The notes beneath the pieces are model-generated. The model did not search any database. It was given only the letters and a program-made list of their open reading frames with translations, and was not told the origin of the DNA. Shown one piece after another: positions 15,263-22,282 of a DNA stretch of 23,632 nucleotides. The DNA is from UBA10649 sp964391765 (GTDB lineage Bacteria; Actinomycetota; Actinomycetes; S36-B12), in NCBI GenBank assembly GCA_964391765.1, contig CAYMNG010000028.1, forward strand, positions 1-23,632, written 5' to 3'. Position 1 is the stretch's first letter. Every line of letters starts with the position of its first letter. The translations under genes were made by a program, and so were the position numbers.

Positions 15263-15870
15263 TCGATGTGGTCGCGCGCGTCGCCGATCGTCGTGGACTC
15301 CCCGTGCCCGGTGTGCACGACCGTGTCGGGCGGCAGCACGAGCAGGCGGTCGCGGATCGACCGCGCGATCGTCGGGAAGTCGCTGAACGACCGTCCCGTC
15401 GCGCCCGGTCCGCCGGCGAACAGCGTGTCTCCGCTGAACACGACGCCCAGGTCCGGCGCATGGAAGCAGCAGCAGCCGGGGGCGTGCCCGGGGGTGTGGA
15501 GCACTGCGATGTCGAGGCCGCCCACCGTCAGGACCTCACCGTCGACGAGCCATCGGTCCGGTGTCACGGCGGGGTGGGTCAGCCGCCAGACCGGCAGGTC
15601 GTCGGGGTGCAGCAGGATCGGCGCGCCGGTCGCGGCGGCGAGGGCCGGCGCGACCCGAACATGGTCGTCGTGCGCGTGCGTGCAGGCGATCGCGACCAGC
15701 CGTCGGTCGCCCACGACGGTCAAGATCGCGTCGACGGCGTGCGGGGCGTCGACGACGATGCACTCGTCCTCGTCCCCGATGACCCACACGTTGTTGTCGA
15801 CGTCGAACGTCTGCCCGTCCAGGCTGAACGTGCCCGAGGTCACCGCATGGTCGATGCGCGCCCGGCTCAC
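15244..15870 (-). CDS. Metallo-beta-lactamase-fold hydrolase linked to mscR
   Basis: A 208-residue MBL-fold hydrolase with the metal site THAHDDH (64-70), a further His in HTPGHAPG (H129), Asp in FSGDTLF (D148) and a late His in TVVHTGHGE. This is the glyoxalase II-like two-metal layout. The GTG start overlaps the mscR stop (GTGA), so the two are co-translated. The same pairing occurs in Mycobacterium tuberculosis (Rv2259/Rv2260). By analogy with S-formylglutathione hydrolysis, it may hydrolyse S-formylmycothiol or a related mycothiol thioester; that role is inference. Confidence 0.9.
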   Translation of the reverse strand: MSRARIDHAVTSGTFSLDGQTFDVDNNVWVIGDEDECIVVDAPHAVDAILTVVGDRRLVAIACTHAHDDHVRVAPALAAATGAPILLHPDDLPVWRLTHPAVTPDRWLVDGEVLTVGGLDIAVLHTPGHAPGCCCFHAPDLGVVFSGDTLFAGGPGATGRSFSDFPTIARSIRDRLLVLPPDTVVHTGHGESTTIGDARDHIDEWDPR

Positions 15871-16952
15871 AGCACGACGACCGAACGCAGCACGTCCCCG
15901 CGCTGCATCTTCTCGAAGGCCTGCTCCACGTCACCGAGGCCGATCTCCTCGCTGACGAACGCGTCCAGTGGCAGGCGCCCTTGCAGATACAGGTCGATGA
16001 GCATCGGAAAGTCCCTGCTGGGCAGGCAGTCCCCGTACCAGCTGGACTTCAGGGCACCGCCACGACCGAAGACGTCCAGCAGCGGCAGGTCGATCCGCAT
16101 GCTCGGTGTGGGCACGCCGACGAGGACGACGGTGCCGGCGAGGTCACGGGCGTAGAACGCCTGCTCCCAGGTTCGCGGCGTCCCGACCGCGTCGATGACG
16201 ACGTCCGCACCGAACCCGCCGGTCAGGTCGCGGATCGCCTCGACCGGGTCCGCCTGACCGGCGTTCACCACGTCGGTCGCGCCGAGCGTGCGGGCCCAGG
16301 CGAGCTTCCGGTCGTCGAGGTCGACCGCGATGATCCGGGTCGCGCCGGCCAGCCGCGCACCGGCCACGGCGGCCGCACCCACTCCCCCGCAACCGATCAC
16401 CGCCACGCTGTCGCCGCGGGTCACCCCGCCGGTGTTGATCGCGGCCCCGAGGCCGGCCATGACCCCGCACCCCAGCAGCCCCGCAACGGCGGGCGCCGCC
16501 TCGACGCTGACCGGCGTGCACTGGCCGGCGTGAACGAGCGTGCGCTCGACGAACGCCCCGATCCCCAGCGCCGGCGCGAGCTCGGTCCCGTCCGCCAGCC
16601 GCATCCGCGACGCGGCGTTGTGCGTGGCGAAGCAGTACTGCGGGCGGCCGCGCAGGCAGGCGCGGCACGAGCCGCACACCGCACGCCAGTTGAGGATGAC
16701 GAAGTCACCGGGCCGCACGTCGGTGACGCCGGCGCCGACCTCCTCGACGACGCCGGCGGCCTCGTGGCCCAGCAGGAACGGGAACGCGTCGTTGATCCCA
16801 CCCTCGCGGTAGTGCAGGTCGGTGTGGCAGACCCCGCACGCCTGGATGCGGACGATCGCCTCACCGGGACCGGGGTCCGGGACGATGACGGTCGCCAGTT
16901 CGACGGGGGCGTTGACGGTACGGGCGATCACGCCCTGGGCTTCGGTCGGCAT
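15867..16952 (-). CDS. mscR: S-(hydroxymethyl)mycothiol dehydrogenase
   Basis: A 361-residue zinc-dependent class III-like alcohol dehydrogenase. Catalytic zinc ligands are C42 (CGVCHTDLHY) and H63-E64 (LLGHEAAG). The structural zinc loop C93-x2-C96-x2-C99-x7-C107 (CGSCRACLRGRPQYC) is complete. The nucleotide fold has VIGCGGVGAAAV. Substitution pattern and length match mycothiol-dependent formaldehyde dehydrogenases, which oxidise the formaldehyde-mycothiol adduct with NAD and can also act as S-nitrosomycothiol reductase. The following MBL gene supports this over a generic alcohol dehydrogenase. It gives the strongest taxonomic hint in the window. Confidence 0.88.
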   Translation of the reverse strand: MPTEAQGVIARTVNAPVELATVIVPDPGPGEAIVRIQACGVCHTDLHYREGGINDAFPFLLGHEAAGVVEEVGAGVTDVRPGDFVILNWRAVCGSCRACLRGRPQYCFATHNAASRMRLADGTELAPALGIGAFVERTLVHAGQCTPVSVEAAPAVAGLLGCGVMAGLGAAINTGGVTRGDSVAVIGCGGVGAAAVAGARLAGATRIIAVDLDDRKLAWARTLGATDVVNAGQADPVEAIRDLTGGFGADVVIDAVGTPRTWEQAFYARDLAGTVVLVGVPTPSMRIDLPLLDVFGRGGALKSSWYGDCLPSRDFPMLIDLYLQGRLPLDAFVSEEIGLGDVEQAFEKMQRGDVLRSVVVL

Positions 16953-16964
16953 CGGCCCAACCTA

Positions 16965-17003
16965 GCCGGTCGGCGCACCCGCCGTCCGCGCTCGCGCGCC
17001 GGC
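16965..17003 (-). terminator. Weak hairpin after the I42 inhibitor gene
   Basis: GCCGG (16965-16969) with CCGGC (16999-17003), and GCGC (16973-16976) with GCGC (16994-16997), can form an interrupted stem right after the inhibitor stop codon. There is no T-tract, and GC-rich DNA gives such stems often. Confidence 0.25.
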
Positions 17004-17004
17004 G

Positions 17005-17445
17005 CTACTTCTGGGTGACGGCGCTGCCGGCGTACACCGTCAGGACCCCGACCTTCTGCGCGGTCCCGCCACCGGGCGGGGTCGTGAGGATCTGGACCTT
17101 CGCCACGCCGTTGCCGGTCGCCTTCACGATCCACGTCGTCTGGCCCGGTGCGCCGACGAGCTCCGTCGACGGCGCGCGGTACGCGCCCTTGGACACGGTG
17201 ACCGCCTTCTGGTCACCGACGACCTTCGTCGACCACGAGTACCCCGTCGTCACGTTCGTCGACAGCGTGACGGCGACGGACTCCCCGTCGAGGACACGCA
17301 CCTGACCGGGCAGGACGGTCACGGTGAGGACGGGCTTCTTCTTCGCCGGCTGCGCGGCGGCGGCCGGGACTGCGGCGGTGACGCCGGCGACGGTGACGAC
17401 GGCGGCGAGGAACGCGATGAGGCGCGAGGCGCGGGTACGTGTCAT
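17005..17445 (-). CDS. Secreted chagasin-like (I42) protease inhibitor
   Basis: A 146-residue protein with a Sec signal peptide: RTRASR, a hydrophobic core to about residue 27, and an Ala-rich end (AVPAAAAQ) suggesting cleavage near 31. The mature part has the chagasin loops: NVTTGYSW (64-71; family N-x-TTGY-x-W), GAPGQTTW (98-105; family G-x-GG-x-x-x-W) and the strand TWIVKATGNGVAKVQIL. Such proteins inhibit papain-type cysteine proteases. The third RPW-like loop is not obvious (TTPPGGGTA at that place). I chose the ATG at 17445 because the signal peptide begins there; an in-frame GTG six codons earlier is the alternative. Confidence 0.82.
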   Translation of the reverse strand: MTRTRASRLIAFLAAVVTVAGVTAAVPAAAAQPAKKKPVLTVTVLPGQVRVLDGESVAVTLSTNVTTGYSWSTKVVGDQKAVTVSKGAYRAPSTELVGAPGQTTWIVKATGNGVAKVQILTTPPGGGTAQKVGVLTVYAGSAVTQK

Positions 17446-17481
17446 TGGTGCAGTATCCAGCACGTCAGTCGCCGAAGTCCG

Positions 17482-18462
17482 TCACCACGAGTAGGCCTCC
17501 GGCGCGTGTCCGCCGGGGCCGGGGAAGATCTCGTCGATCCGGGCCAGTGCGGCCGCGTCGAGGTGGATCTGCAGCGCCCGCAGCCCGCTGTCGAGCTGGC
17601 CCACCGTCCGCGGTCCGACGATCGGCGCGGTGACCGCCGGCTGGTGCAACAGCCACGCGAGCGCGACCTCGCCGGGCGCGTGGCCGAGGTCGTCACAGAA
17701 CCGTTCCCACTCCTCGATCGCCGGCCGATGGTCGCCGAGGGCGTCCGCGGCCCGGCCGCTGTCACTTCGATGCGTGTCGCCGGCCGCCTGCTTGCGCAGG
17801 AAGCCGCCGAGCAGCCCACCGTGCAGCGGCGACCACGGGATGACACCGATGCCGTAGGCCTGGGCGGCCGGCAGCACCTCCAGCTCGACCGTGCGCTGGA
17901 TCAGGTTGTAGATCGACTGCTCGCTGACCAGCCCGAGCCGTCCGCGACGCGCGGCGGCCTCCTGCGCCTGGACCAGGTGCCACCCGGCGAAGTTCGACGA
18001 GCCGACGTAGATCACCTTGCCCTGCTGCCGCAGGACGTCCATCGCCTCCCAGATCTCGTCCCACGGGGTCAGCCGGTCGACGTGATGCATCTGGTAGATG
18101 TCGATGTGATCGGTCTGCAGCCGACGCAGTGACGCGTCGCACGCCCGGCGGATGTTCAGCGCGGACAGCCGGCCCTCGTTCGGCCACCCGCCCATGTCGC
18201 CGTAGAGCTTCGTCGCGAGGACCGTGCGCTCGCGGCGGTCACCGCCGGTGGCGAACCACTCCCCGATGATCGTCTCGGTCAGCCCGCGGTTCTCGCCCCA
18301 GCCGTAGACGTTCGCCGTGTCGAAGTAGTTGATGCCGGCCGCGTGCGCGGCGTCCATGATCGCGTACGAGTCGGGTCGATCGGTGACCGGCCCGAAGTTC
18401 ATCGTGCCCAGGCAGATCCGGCTGACCGACAGGCCCGAACGACCCAACTGCGCGTAGTCCAC
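17482..18462 (-). CDS. Aldo/keto reductase
   Basis: A 326-residue NADPH-dependent TIM-barrel reductase. The catalytic tetrad is visible: D48 and Y53 in NYFDTANVYGWG, K85 in VLATKLYG, H126 in DIYQMHHVDR. VGSSNFAGWHL and APIVGPRTVGQLD, which bind cofactor, are also present. It belongs to the YajO/Tas-like or potassium-channel-beta-like branch that reduces varied aldehydes and ketones; substrate unknown. The GTG at 18462 is chosen because GGAGG precedes it by five bases; the frame is open further upstream. It may follow the phosphatase-family gene in one transcript (53-base gap). Confidence 0.92.
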   Translation of the reverse strand: MDYAQLGRSGLSVSRICLGTMNFGPVTDRPDSYAIMDAAHAAGINYFDTANVYGWGENRGLTETIIGEWFATGGDRRERTVLATKLYGDMGGWPNEGRLSALNIRRACDASLRRLQTDHIDIYQMHHVDRLTPWDEIWEAMDVLRQQGKVIYVGSSNFAGWHLVQAQEAAARRGRLGLVSEQSIYNLIQRTVELEVLPAAQAYGIGVIPWSPLHGGLLGGFLRKQAAGDTHRSDSGRAADALGDHRPAIEEWERFCDDLGHAPGEVALAWLLHQPAVTAPIVGPRTVGQLDSGLRALQIHLDAAALARIDEIFPGPGGHAPEAYSW

Positions 18463-18515
18463 AACCGCCTCCACGTGTCCGCCGGCAAGACTACGCGGTG
18501 CCGACGGGCCTGCGA

Positions 18516-19622
18516 CTACCCGAAGGCGATCGTCGAGCGCACCATCTGATGGTCGGACGCCTGGTACTGCGGGTCGAAGCTGCCGTCCGGCTGGAGCCGG
18601 ATGACGACCTCGTAGTCCAACGCGGTCGCCGCACCGCGGGTCATGACGTAGTCCAGGCGCGTCGCGTCGAGGACCGGATTGGCCTTGCTCGTGCGGAACA
18701 CGTACGGCGCACGGGGGAAGCCCTGGTCCTGCGCGGGGAACTGCGGGTTGTGGTTGATCGTGGAGTACTGGACGTTGCGCTTCTCCGGCGCATTCGCGGC
18801 GTCGAACCAGCCGTTGTCGACGAGGACCTGCTGCACGCCGGCCGGCTGACGCTTGCGGTAGGAGTTCAGGTCGCCGACCATGACGGTCGTCGCGCCCGCG
18901 AACCCGTGCTGGGCGTTCCACGCGTCCGACCAGGCCCCCAGCGCCTGGCCGAACGCGACGCGACTGGCCTCGGACGCGCCGTCCTTGCCGTTCGCGGTGT
19001 GCACCGACAGGACGAGGAACGGCGCCACGCCGTTCGTTCCCTGCAGGTACGCCCAGGCGACCTTGCGCACGGCCGACGCCGGGTCCAGCCCGCCGGCGAT
19101 GTCACCGGCCGGCAGCGTCCCGGCCGACGCGGTCCCGTTCGGGGTCGTCGCCTGCCGCACGGTCCGGGTGTTGAAGATGATCCCGGTCGTGTGGTCGCAC
19201 GGATGCGGATTCTCCGCCGTCCAGCGGCACTGGTCGGCGGCCGCCGGCATCGTCGGGGCGACGAAGCCGGCACCGCGAACGAGGTTCTGCACGTCCAGGA
19301 ACTGCGTCTTGGCGGTCGACGTCGGGTTGAACGTGACCTCCTGCAGGCCGACGATGTCGGCCCCGGCCTCGGTGATGACCCGAGCGACGCGGTCGCGCCG
19401 GATGTCCCACGACGGGGCCGGCGCGGTGCAGGCGACCTTGCACACGTTGAACGTCGCGATGACCAGTGACCCGCCGGCGAGCGTGCCCGCCTGCGGCGGC
19501 GCCGTCACGGTCGTGATCGGCGCGCTGGTCGTCGGTTGTGAGCGATCCAGCGAGGCCACCAACAGGCCGCCGACCATCGCGACGACGGCCACGGCAGCGC
19601 CAACGCGCATCAACCGCTTCAC
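18516..19622 (-). CDS. Exported endonuclease/exonuclease/phosphatase-family protein
   Basis: A 368-residue protein with an N-terminal membrane segment (VGAAVAVVAMVGGLLVASL), so exported or membrane-anchored facing outward. The EEP fold motifs appear in order: IATFNVCK, the metal-binding glutamate in IVGLQEVTF, VLSVHTANGK, VMVGDLNSY and the terminal ASDHQMVRSTI. Cysteines in VCKVAC and QCRW/PCDH may form disulfides. The family includes DNases, sphingomyelinases and inositol polyphosphate phosphatases; nothing here decides between them. The GTG start has GGAGG six bases upstream. Confidence 0.88.
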   Translation of the reverse strand: MKRLMRVGAAVAVVAMVGGLLVASLDRSQPTTSAPITTVTAPPQAGTLAGGSLVIATFNVCKVACTAPAPSWDIRRDRVARVITEAGADIVGLQEVTFNPTSTAKTQFLDVQNLVRGAGFVAPTMPAAADQCRWTAENPHPCDHTTGIIFNTRTVRQATTPNGTASAGTLPAGDIAGGLDPASAVRKVAWAYLQGTNGVAPFLVLSVHTANGKDGASEASRVAFGQALGAWSDAWNAQHGFAGATTVMVGDLNSYRKRQPAGVQQVLVDNGWFDAANAPEKRNVQYSTINHNPQFPAQDQGFPRAPYVFRTSKANPVLDATRLDYVMTRGAATALDYEVVIRLQPDGSFDPQYQASDHQMVRSTIAFG

Positions 19623-19716
19623 CGTCCACCTCCAACACGCGGACCCGACTGGTTCCGGGCACTTCCAGTGTGGCGGGCGGCGGTGGCGCCCGGGTGGCCA
19701 TATCCGGCCCCGAAAT

Positions 19717-19742
19717 GGCTCGTCCCCCGAACGGTGCGAGCC
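19717..19742 (-). terminator. Hairpin at the tRNA 3' end
   Basis: GGCTCG (19717-19722) is complementary to CGAGCC (19737-19742). On the minus strand the stem overlaps the last tRNA bases and is followed by ATTTC. It could act as a terminator or processing signal for the tRNA transcript. Confidence 0.35.
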
Positions 19743-19810
19743 CCCGGTCAGGTTTGAACTGACGACCTACCGCTTACAAGGCGGTTGCTCTACCACTGAG
19801 CTACAGGGGC
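19739..19810 (-). tRNA. tRNA-Thr (anticodon UGU)
   Basis: The minus strand folds as a complete cloverleaf of 72 bases without encoded CCA. Acceptor GCCCCTG pairs with CGGGGGC (one G-U), D arm GCTC/GAGC, anticodon stem ACCGC/GCGGT around CTTGTAA, and T arm GTCAG-TTCAAAC-CTGAC. The loop centre TGT reads ACA threonine codons. The discriminator base is U, usual for tRNA-Thr. The 5' end is only 19 bases after the fumC stop. Confidence 0.95.
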
Positions 19811-19829
19811 GCTGGTGCGGACGGTCAGT

Positions 19830-21299
19830 CTAGGTGGACGCCGGATCGGGGCGGGTCATGGCGAGCGGGTTGACGACGCGGTCGTAGAGGTCCGCGGGCA
19901 CACCGTCGGCGAGCGCCGCCTGCCGCAGCGGCCAGTCCTCGGCCATGGCGCGGTGCGCGATCGCCGCCGCCCGGTCGTACCCGATGATCGGTGACAGGGC
20001 GGTCACCGCCATCACCGAATCGGCGACGTAGCGGTCGATCCGCGCCCGGTTCAACGACGTTCCCTCGACGAGGTACTCGCGGAAGTGGTCGCACATGTCC
20101 GCCAGGATCCGCGCCGAGTGCAGGACGTTCGCGATGACGATCGGCCGGAACGCGTTGAGCTCGAAGTTGCCCTCGGCACCGGCCCACTGCACGGCCGCGT
20201 CGGCCGCCATCACCTGGATGCACACCATCAGCATCGCCTCGGCCTGCGCCGGGTTGACCTTGCCGGGCATGATCGAGGAGCCGGGCTCGTTGGCCGGCAG
20301 GATCAGTTCGCCCAGGCCCGCGCGCGGGCCGGACCCCAGCCACCTCAGGTCGTTGGCGATCTTGAACAGCGTGCCGGCGACGAGCTTGAGACCGGCCTGC
20401 GCCGCGACGATCCGGTCCAGCGTGGCCTGCGCGGCGAACTTGTTCGGCGCGGTCCGGAACGGATACCCGGTGAGGTCGGCCAGCACCGCCGCGACCTGCT
20501 CGCCGAATCCGGCCGGCGCGTTCAGCTCGGTGCCCACCGCCGTGCCGCCCATCGCCAGGTCGAGCAGGCCCCCGCTGAGATGCTCGACGTCGTCGATCGC
20601 GTCCGCGAGGGCAGCGGCGTACCCGGACCACTCCTGGCCCACCGTCAGCGGCGTGGCGTCCTGCAGGTGGGTGCGGCCGATCTTCACGACCTGCTCCCAC
20701 TCCTCCGCCCTGGCCGACAGCGCGGACCGGAGTCGGCGAAGGGCCGGCACGGTCCGCCGGGCGATCAGGTCGTATGCCGCGATGTGCATCGCGGTCGGGA
20801 ACGTGTCGTTCGAGGACTGCGACATGTTCACGTGGTCGTTGGGGTGGACCGGATCCCGGCTGCCCAGCCGGCCGCCGACCAGTTGGCTGCTCCGGTTGGC
20901 GATGACCTCGTTGACGTTCGCGTTCGTGTGTGTGCCGGATCCGGTCTGCCAGACGTAGAGGGGGAACTGCGCGTCCAGCCGGCCGGCGACGATCTCGTCG
21001 CAGACCCGCCCGATCAGGTCCGCCTTCCAGTGCGGCAACCGGCCGGCGCGAGCGTTGACGATCGCCGCGGCCTTCTTGACCTGGCCGTACGCGCGGTGGA
21101 TCTCCGGCGGCATCCGGTCCTCGCCGATCGCGAAGTGGATCAGGCTCCGCTGGGTCTGCGCGCCCCAGTAGCGGTCCGCCGGGACCCGGACCTCGCCCAG
21201 GCTGTCGGACTCGACCCGCTCGCCGACGGCATCGATCCCGACCGGCAGGTCGAGGATGGGGACACCCGCGTCCTCCGGCGCGCTTCGCGCGTCGCTCAT
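19830..21299 (-). CDS. fumC: Class II fumarate hydratase
   Basis: A 489-residue fumarase of the aspartase/fumarase superfamily, catalysing reversible hydration of fumarate to malate in the TCA cycle. Motifs: GSGTHTNANVNEV, NMSQSSNDTFPTAMH, GRTHLQDATPLTVGQE and the signature GSSIMPGKVNP on the mobile loop with the catalytic serine. An N-terminal extension of about 25 residues precedes the usual start region (ESDSLGEVRVPADRYWGAQT). I chose the ATG at 21299, five bases after the IclR stop; an in-frame TTG at 21335 would overlap that gene. No clear ribosome binding site is visible, so coupling with the IclR gene is likely. Confidence 0.95.
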   Translation of the reverse strand: MSDARSAPEDAGVPILDLPVGIDAVGERVESDSLGEVRVPADRYWGAQTQRSLIHFAIGEDRMPPEIHRAYGQVKKAAAIVNARAGRLPHWKADLIGRVCDEIVAGRLDAQFPLYVWQTGSGTHTNANVNEVIANRSSQLVGGRLGSRDPVHPNDHVNMSQSSNDTFPTAMHIAAYDLIARRTVPALRRLRSALSARAEEWEQVVKIGRTHLQDATPLTVGQEWSGYAAALADAIDDVEHLSGGLLDLAMGGTAVGTELNAPAGFGEQVAAVLADLTGYPFRTAPNKFAAQATLDRIVAAQAGLKLVAGTLFKIANDLRWLGSGPRAGLGELILPANEPGSSIMPGKVNPAQAEAMLMVCIQVMAADAAVQWAGAEGNFELNAFRPIVIANVLHSARILADMCDHFREYLVEGTSLNRARIDRYVADSVMAVTALSPIIGYDRAAAIAHRAMAEDWPLRQAALADGVPADLYDRVVNPLAMTRPDPAST

Positions 21300-21303
21300 C
21301 GCG

Positions 21304-22176
21304 TCATTGTGGCTCGGCGGCCACGGCGCGGACAACCGTCGGCGTCGCGCTCGTGCCGCGCGCGCCGTCGCCCGCGCGGGCGTGCTGCAGGCGCGCGGAC
21401 AGTGTCGCGGCGGCGGCCCGCAGCCGCGGAACCGCGGCCGCGACGACCTCGTCGGTCATCCGCGGCTCGGGGCCGGACACCGACACGGCCAGCCACGACC
21501 CACCGCCACCGTCGACGGCGACCGCGACGCAGCGCACTCCGATCTCCTGCTCCTGCTCGTCGAGGGCGTAGCCCCGATCGCGCACCACGGCGAGTTCGGC
21601 ACGCAGCGCGTCTGCGGTCGCGATCGTGAAGTCCGTGTGCCGCGGTAGACCCCGACGACCGACGATCGCCTCGACGGCGCCGTCCTCGAGCCGGGCGAGC
21701 ATCGCCTTGCCGACACCGGTGCAGTGCAGGCCCACCCGTCGGCCCACCTCGGTGAACATCCGCATCGCGTACCGCGACTCGGCCTGGGCGACGTACTGGG
21801 CCTGATCGCCGGCGAGGGCCGCGAGGTTCGCCGACTCCCCGGTCGCGGCGACGAGCTCGGCCAGGATCGAGTCGACGTCGACGCCGACCAGGTCGTTCGC
21901 CGCCTCGGCCAAGGCGACCAGCCGAAAGCCCAGCGCGTAGGTCCGATCGGCGAGCTGACGCATGTACCCGCGCTCGACCAGCGTGCGAACCAACCGGTGC
22001 GCGGTCGGCACGGCCAACGACCGCGTCGCCGCGATGTCGCCGATCGCCATCGGTCCGCCGTTGGCGGCCACCGCCTCGAGCAGGTCGAGCGCGCGGTGGA
22101 CGGACTGCACGCCGCCGATATCGGGCCGGGATCGTCCGGCCGAGGTCGACGCCGAGGTCGACGCCGAGGTTGACAT
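21304..22176 (-). CDS. IclR-family regulator between fumC and malate synthase
   Basis: A 290-residue regulator. Winged helix-turn-helix about residues 20-85 (VQSVHRALDLLEAVAANGGP, LAVPTAHRLVRTLVERGY), then the IclR ligand domain with GLHCTGVGKAMLA, RDRGYALDEQEQEIGVRCVA and LAVSVSGPEPRM. The ATG at 22176 follows GGAGGTGA by seven bases. The N-terminus begins with STSA three times, encoded by a 12-bp tandem repeat. It is upstream of and nearly touches fumC, and is divergent from malate synthase, as expected for a regulator of glyoxylate use. Confidence 0.93.
   Translation of the reverse strand: MSTSASTSASTSAGRSRPDIGGVQSVHRALDLLEAVAANGGPMAIGDIAATRSLAVPTAHRLVRTLVERGYMRQLADRTYALGFRLVALAEAANDLVGVDVDSILAELVAATGESANLAALAGDQAQYVAQAESRYAMRMFTEVGRRVGLHCTGVGKAMLARLEDGAVEAIVGRRGLPRHTDFTIATADALRAELAVVRDRGYALDEQEQEIGVRCVAVAVDGGGGSWLAVSVSGPEPRMTDEVVAAAVPRLRAAAATLSARLQHARAGDGARGTSATPTVVRAVAAEPQ
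22139..22174. repeat. 12-bp tandem repeat, three copies
   Basis: GCCGAGGTCGAC occurs three times in a row, the last with one change (T for C). It encodes STSA-STSA-STSA immediately after the initiator Met of the IclR protein, so copy-number change would alter only a flexible tail. Confidence 0.9.
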
Positions 22177-22282
22177 CGTCCGCTCACCTCCGTAGGTTCC
22201 GCATTGCATTATTGATATTCCATATCGTGGAATGCTCCAGTATGGAACACCGAGTTCCCGCAGCGCAAGGACGGAACGCAGA
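22177..22282. promoter_or_regulatory. Divergent promoter region with TTCC/GGAA palindromes
   Basis: This 106-bp AT-richer gap serves the IclR gene (minus) and malate synthase (plus). Perfect palindromes are ATTCCA-N5-TGGAAT (22217-22233) and GGAAC-N5-GTTCC (22244-22258); TTCCATA (22218) also pairs with TATGGAA (22241-22247). E. coli IclR binds TGGAAA/TTTCCA-type palindromes, so these are good candidates for autoregulated IclR sites. A -10-like AATAAT lies on the minus strand near 22210; no convincing -35 accompanies it. Confidence 0.65.
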
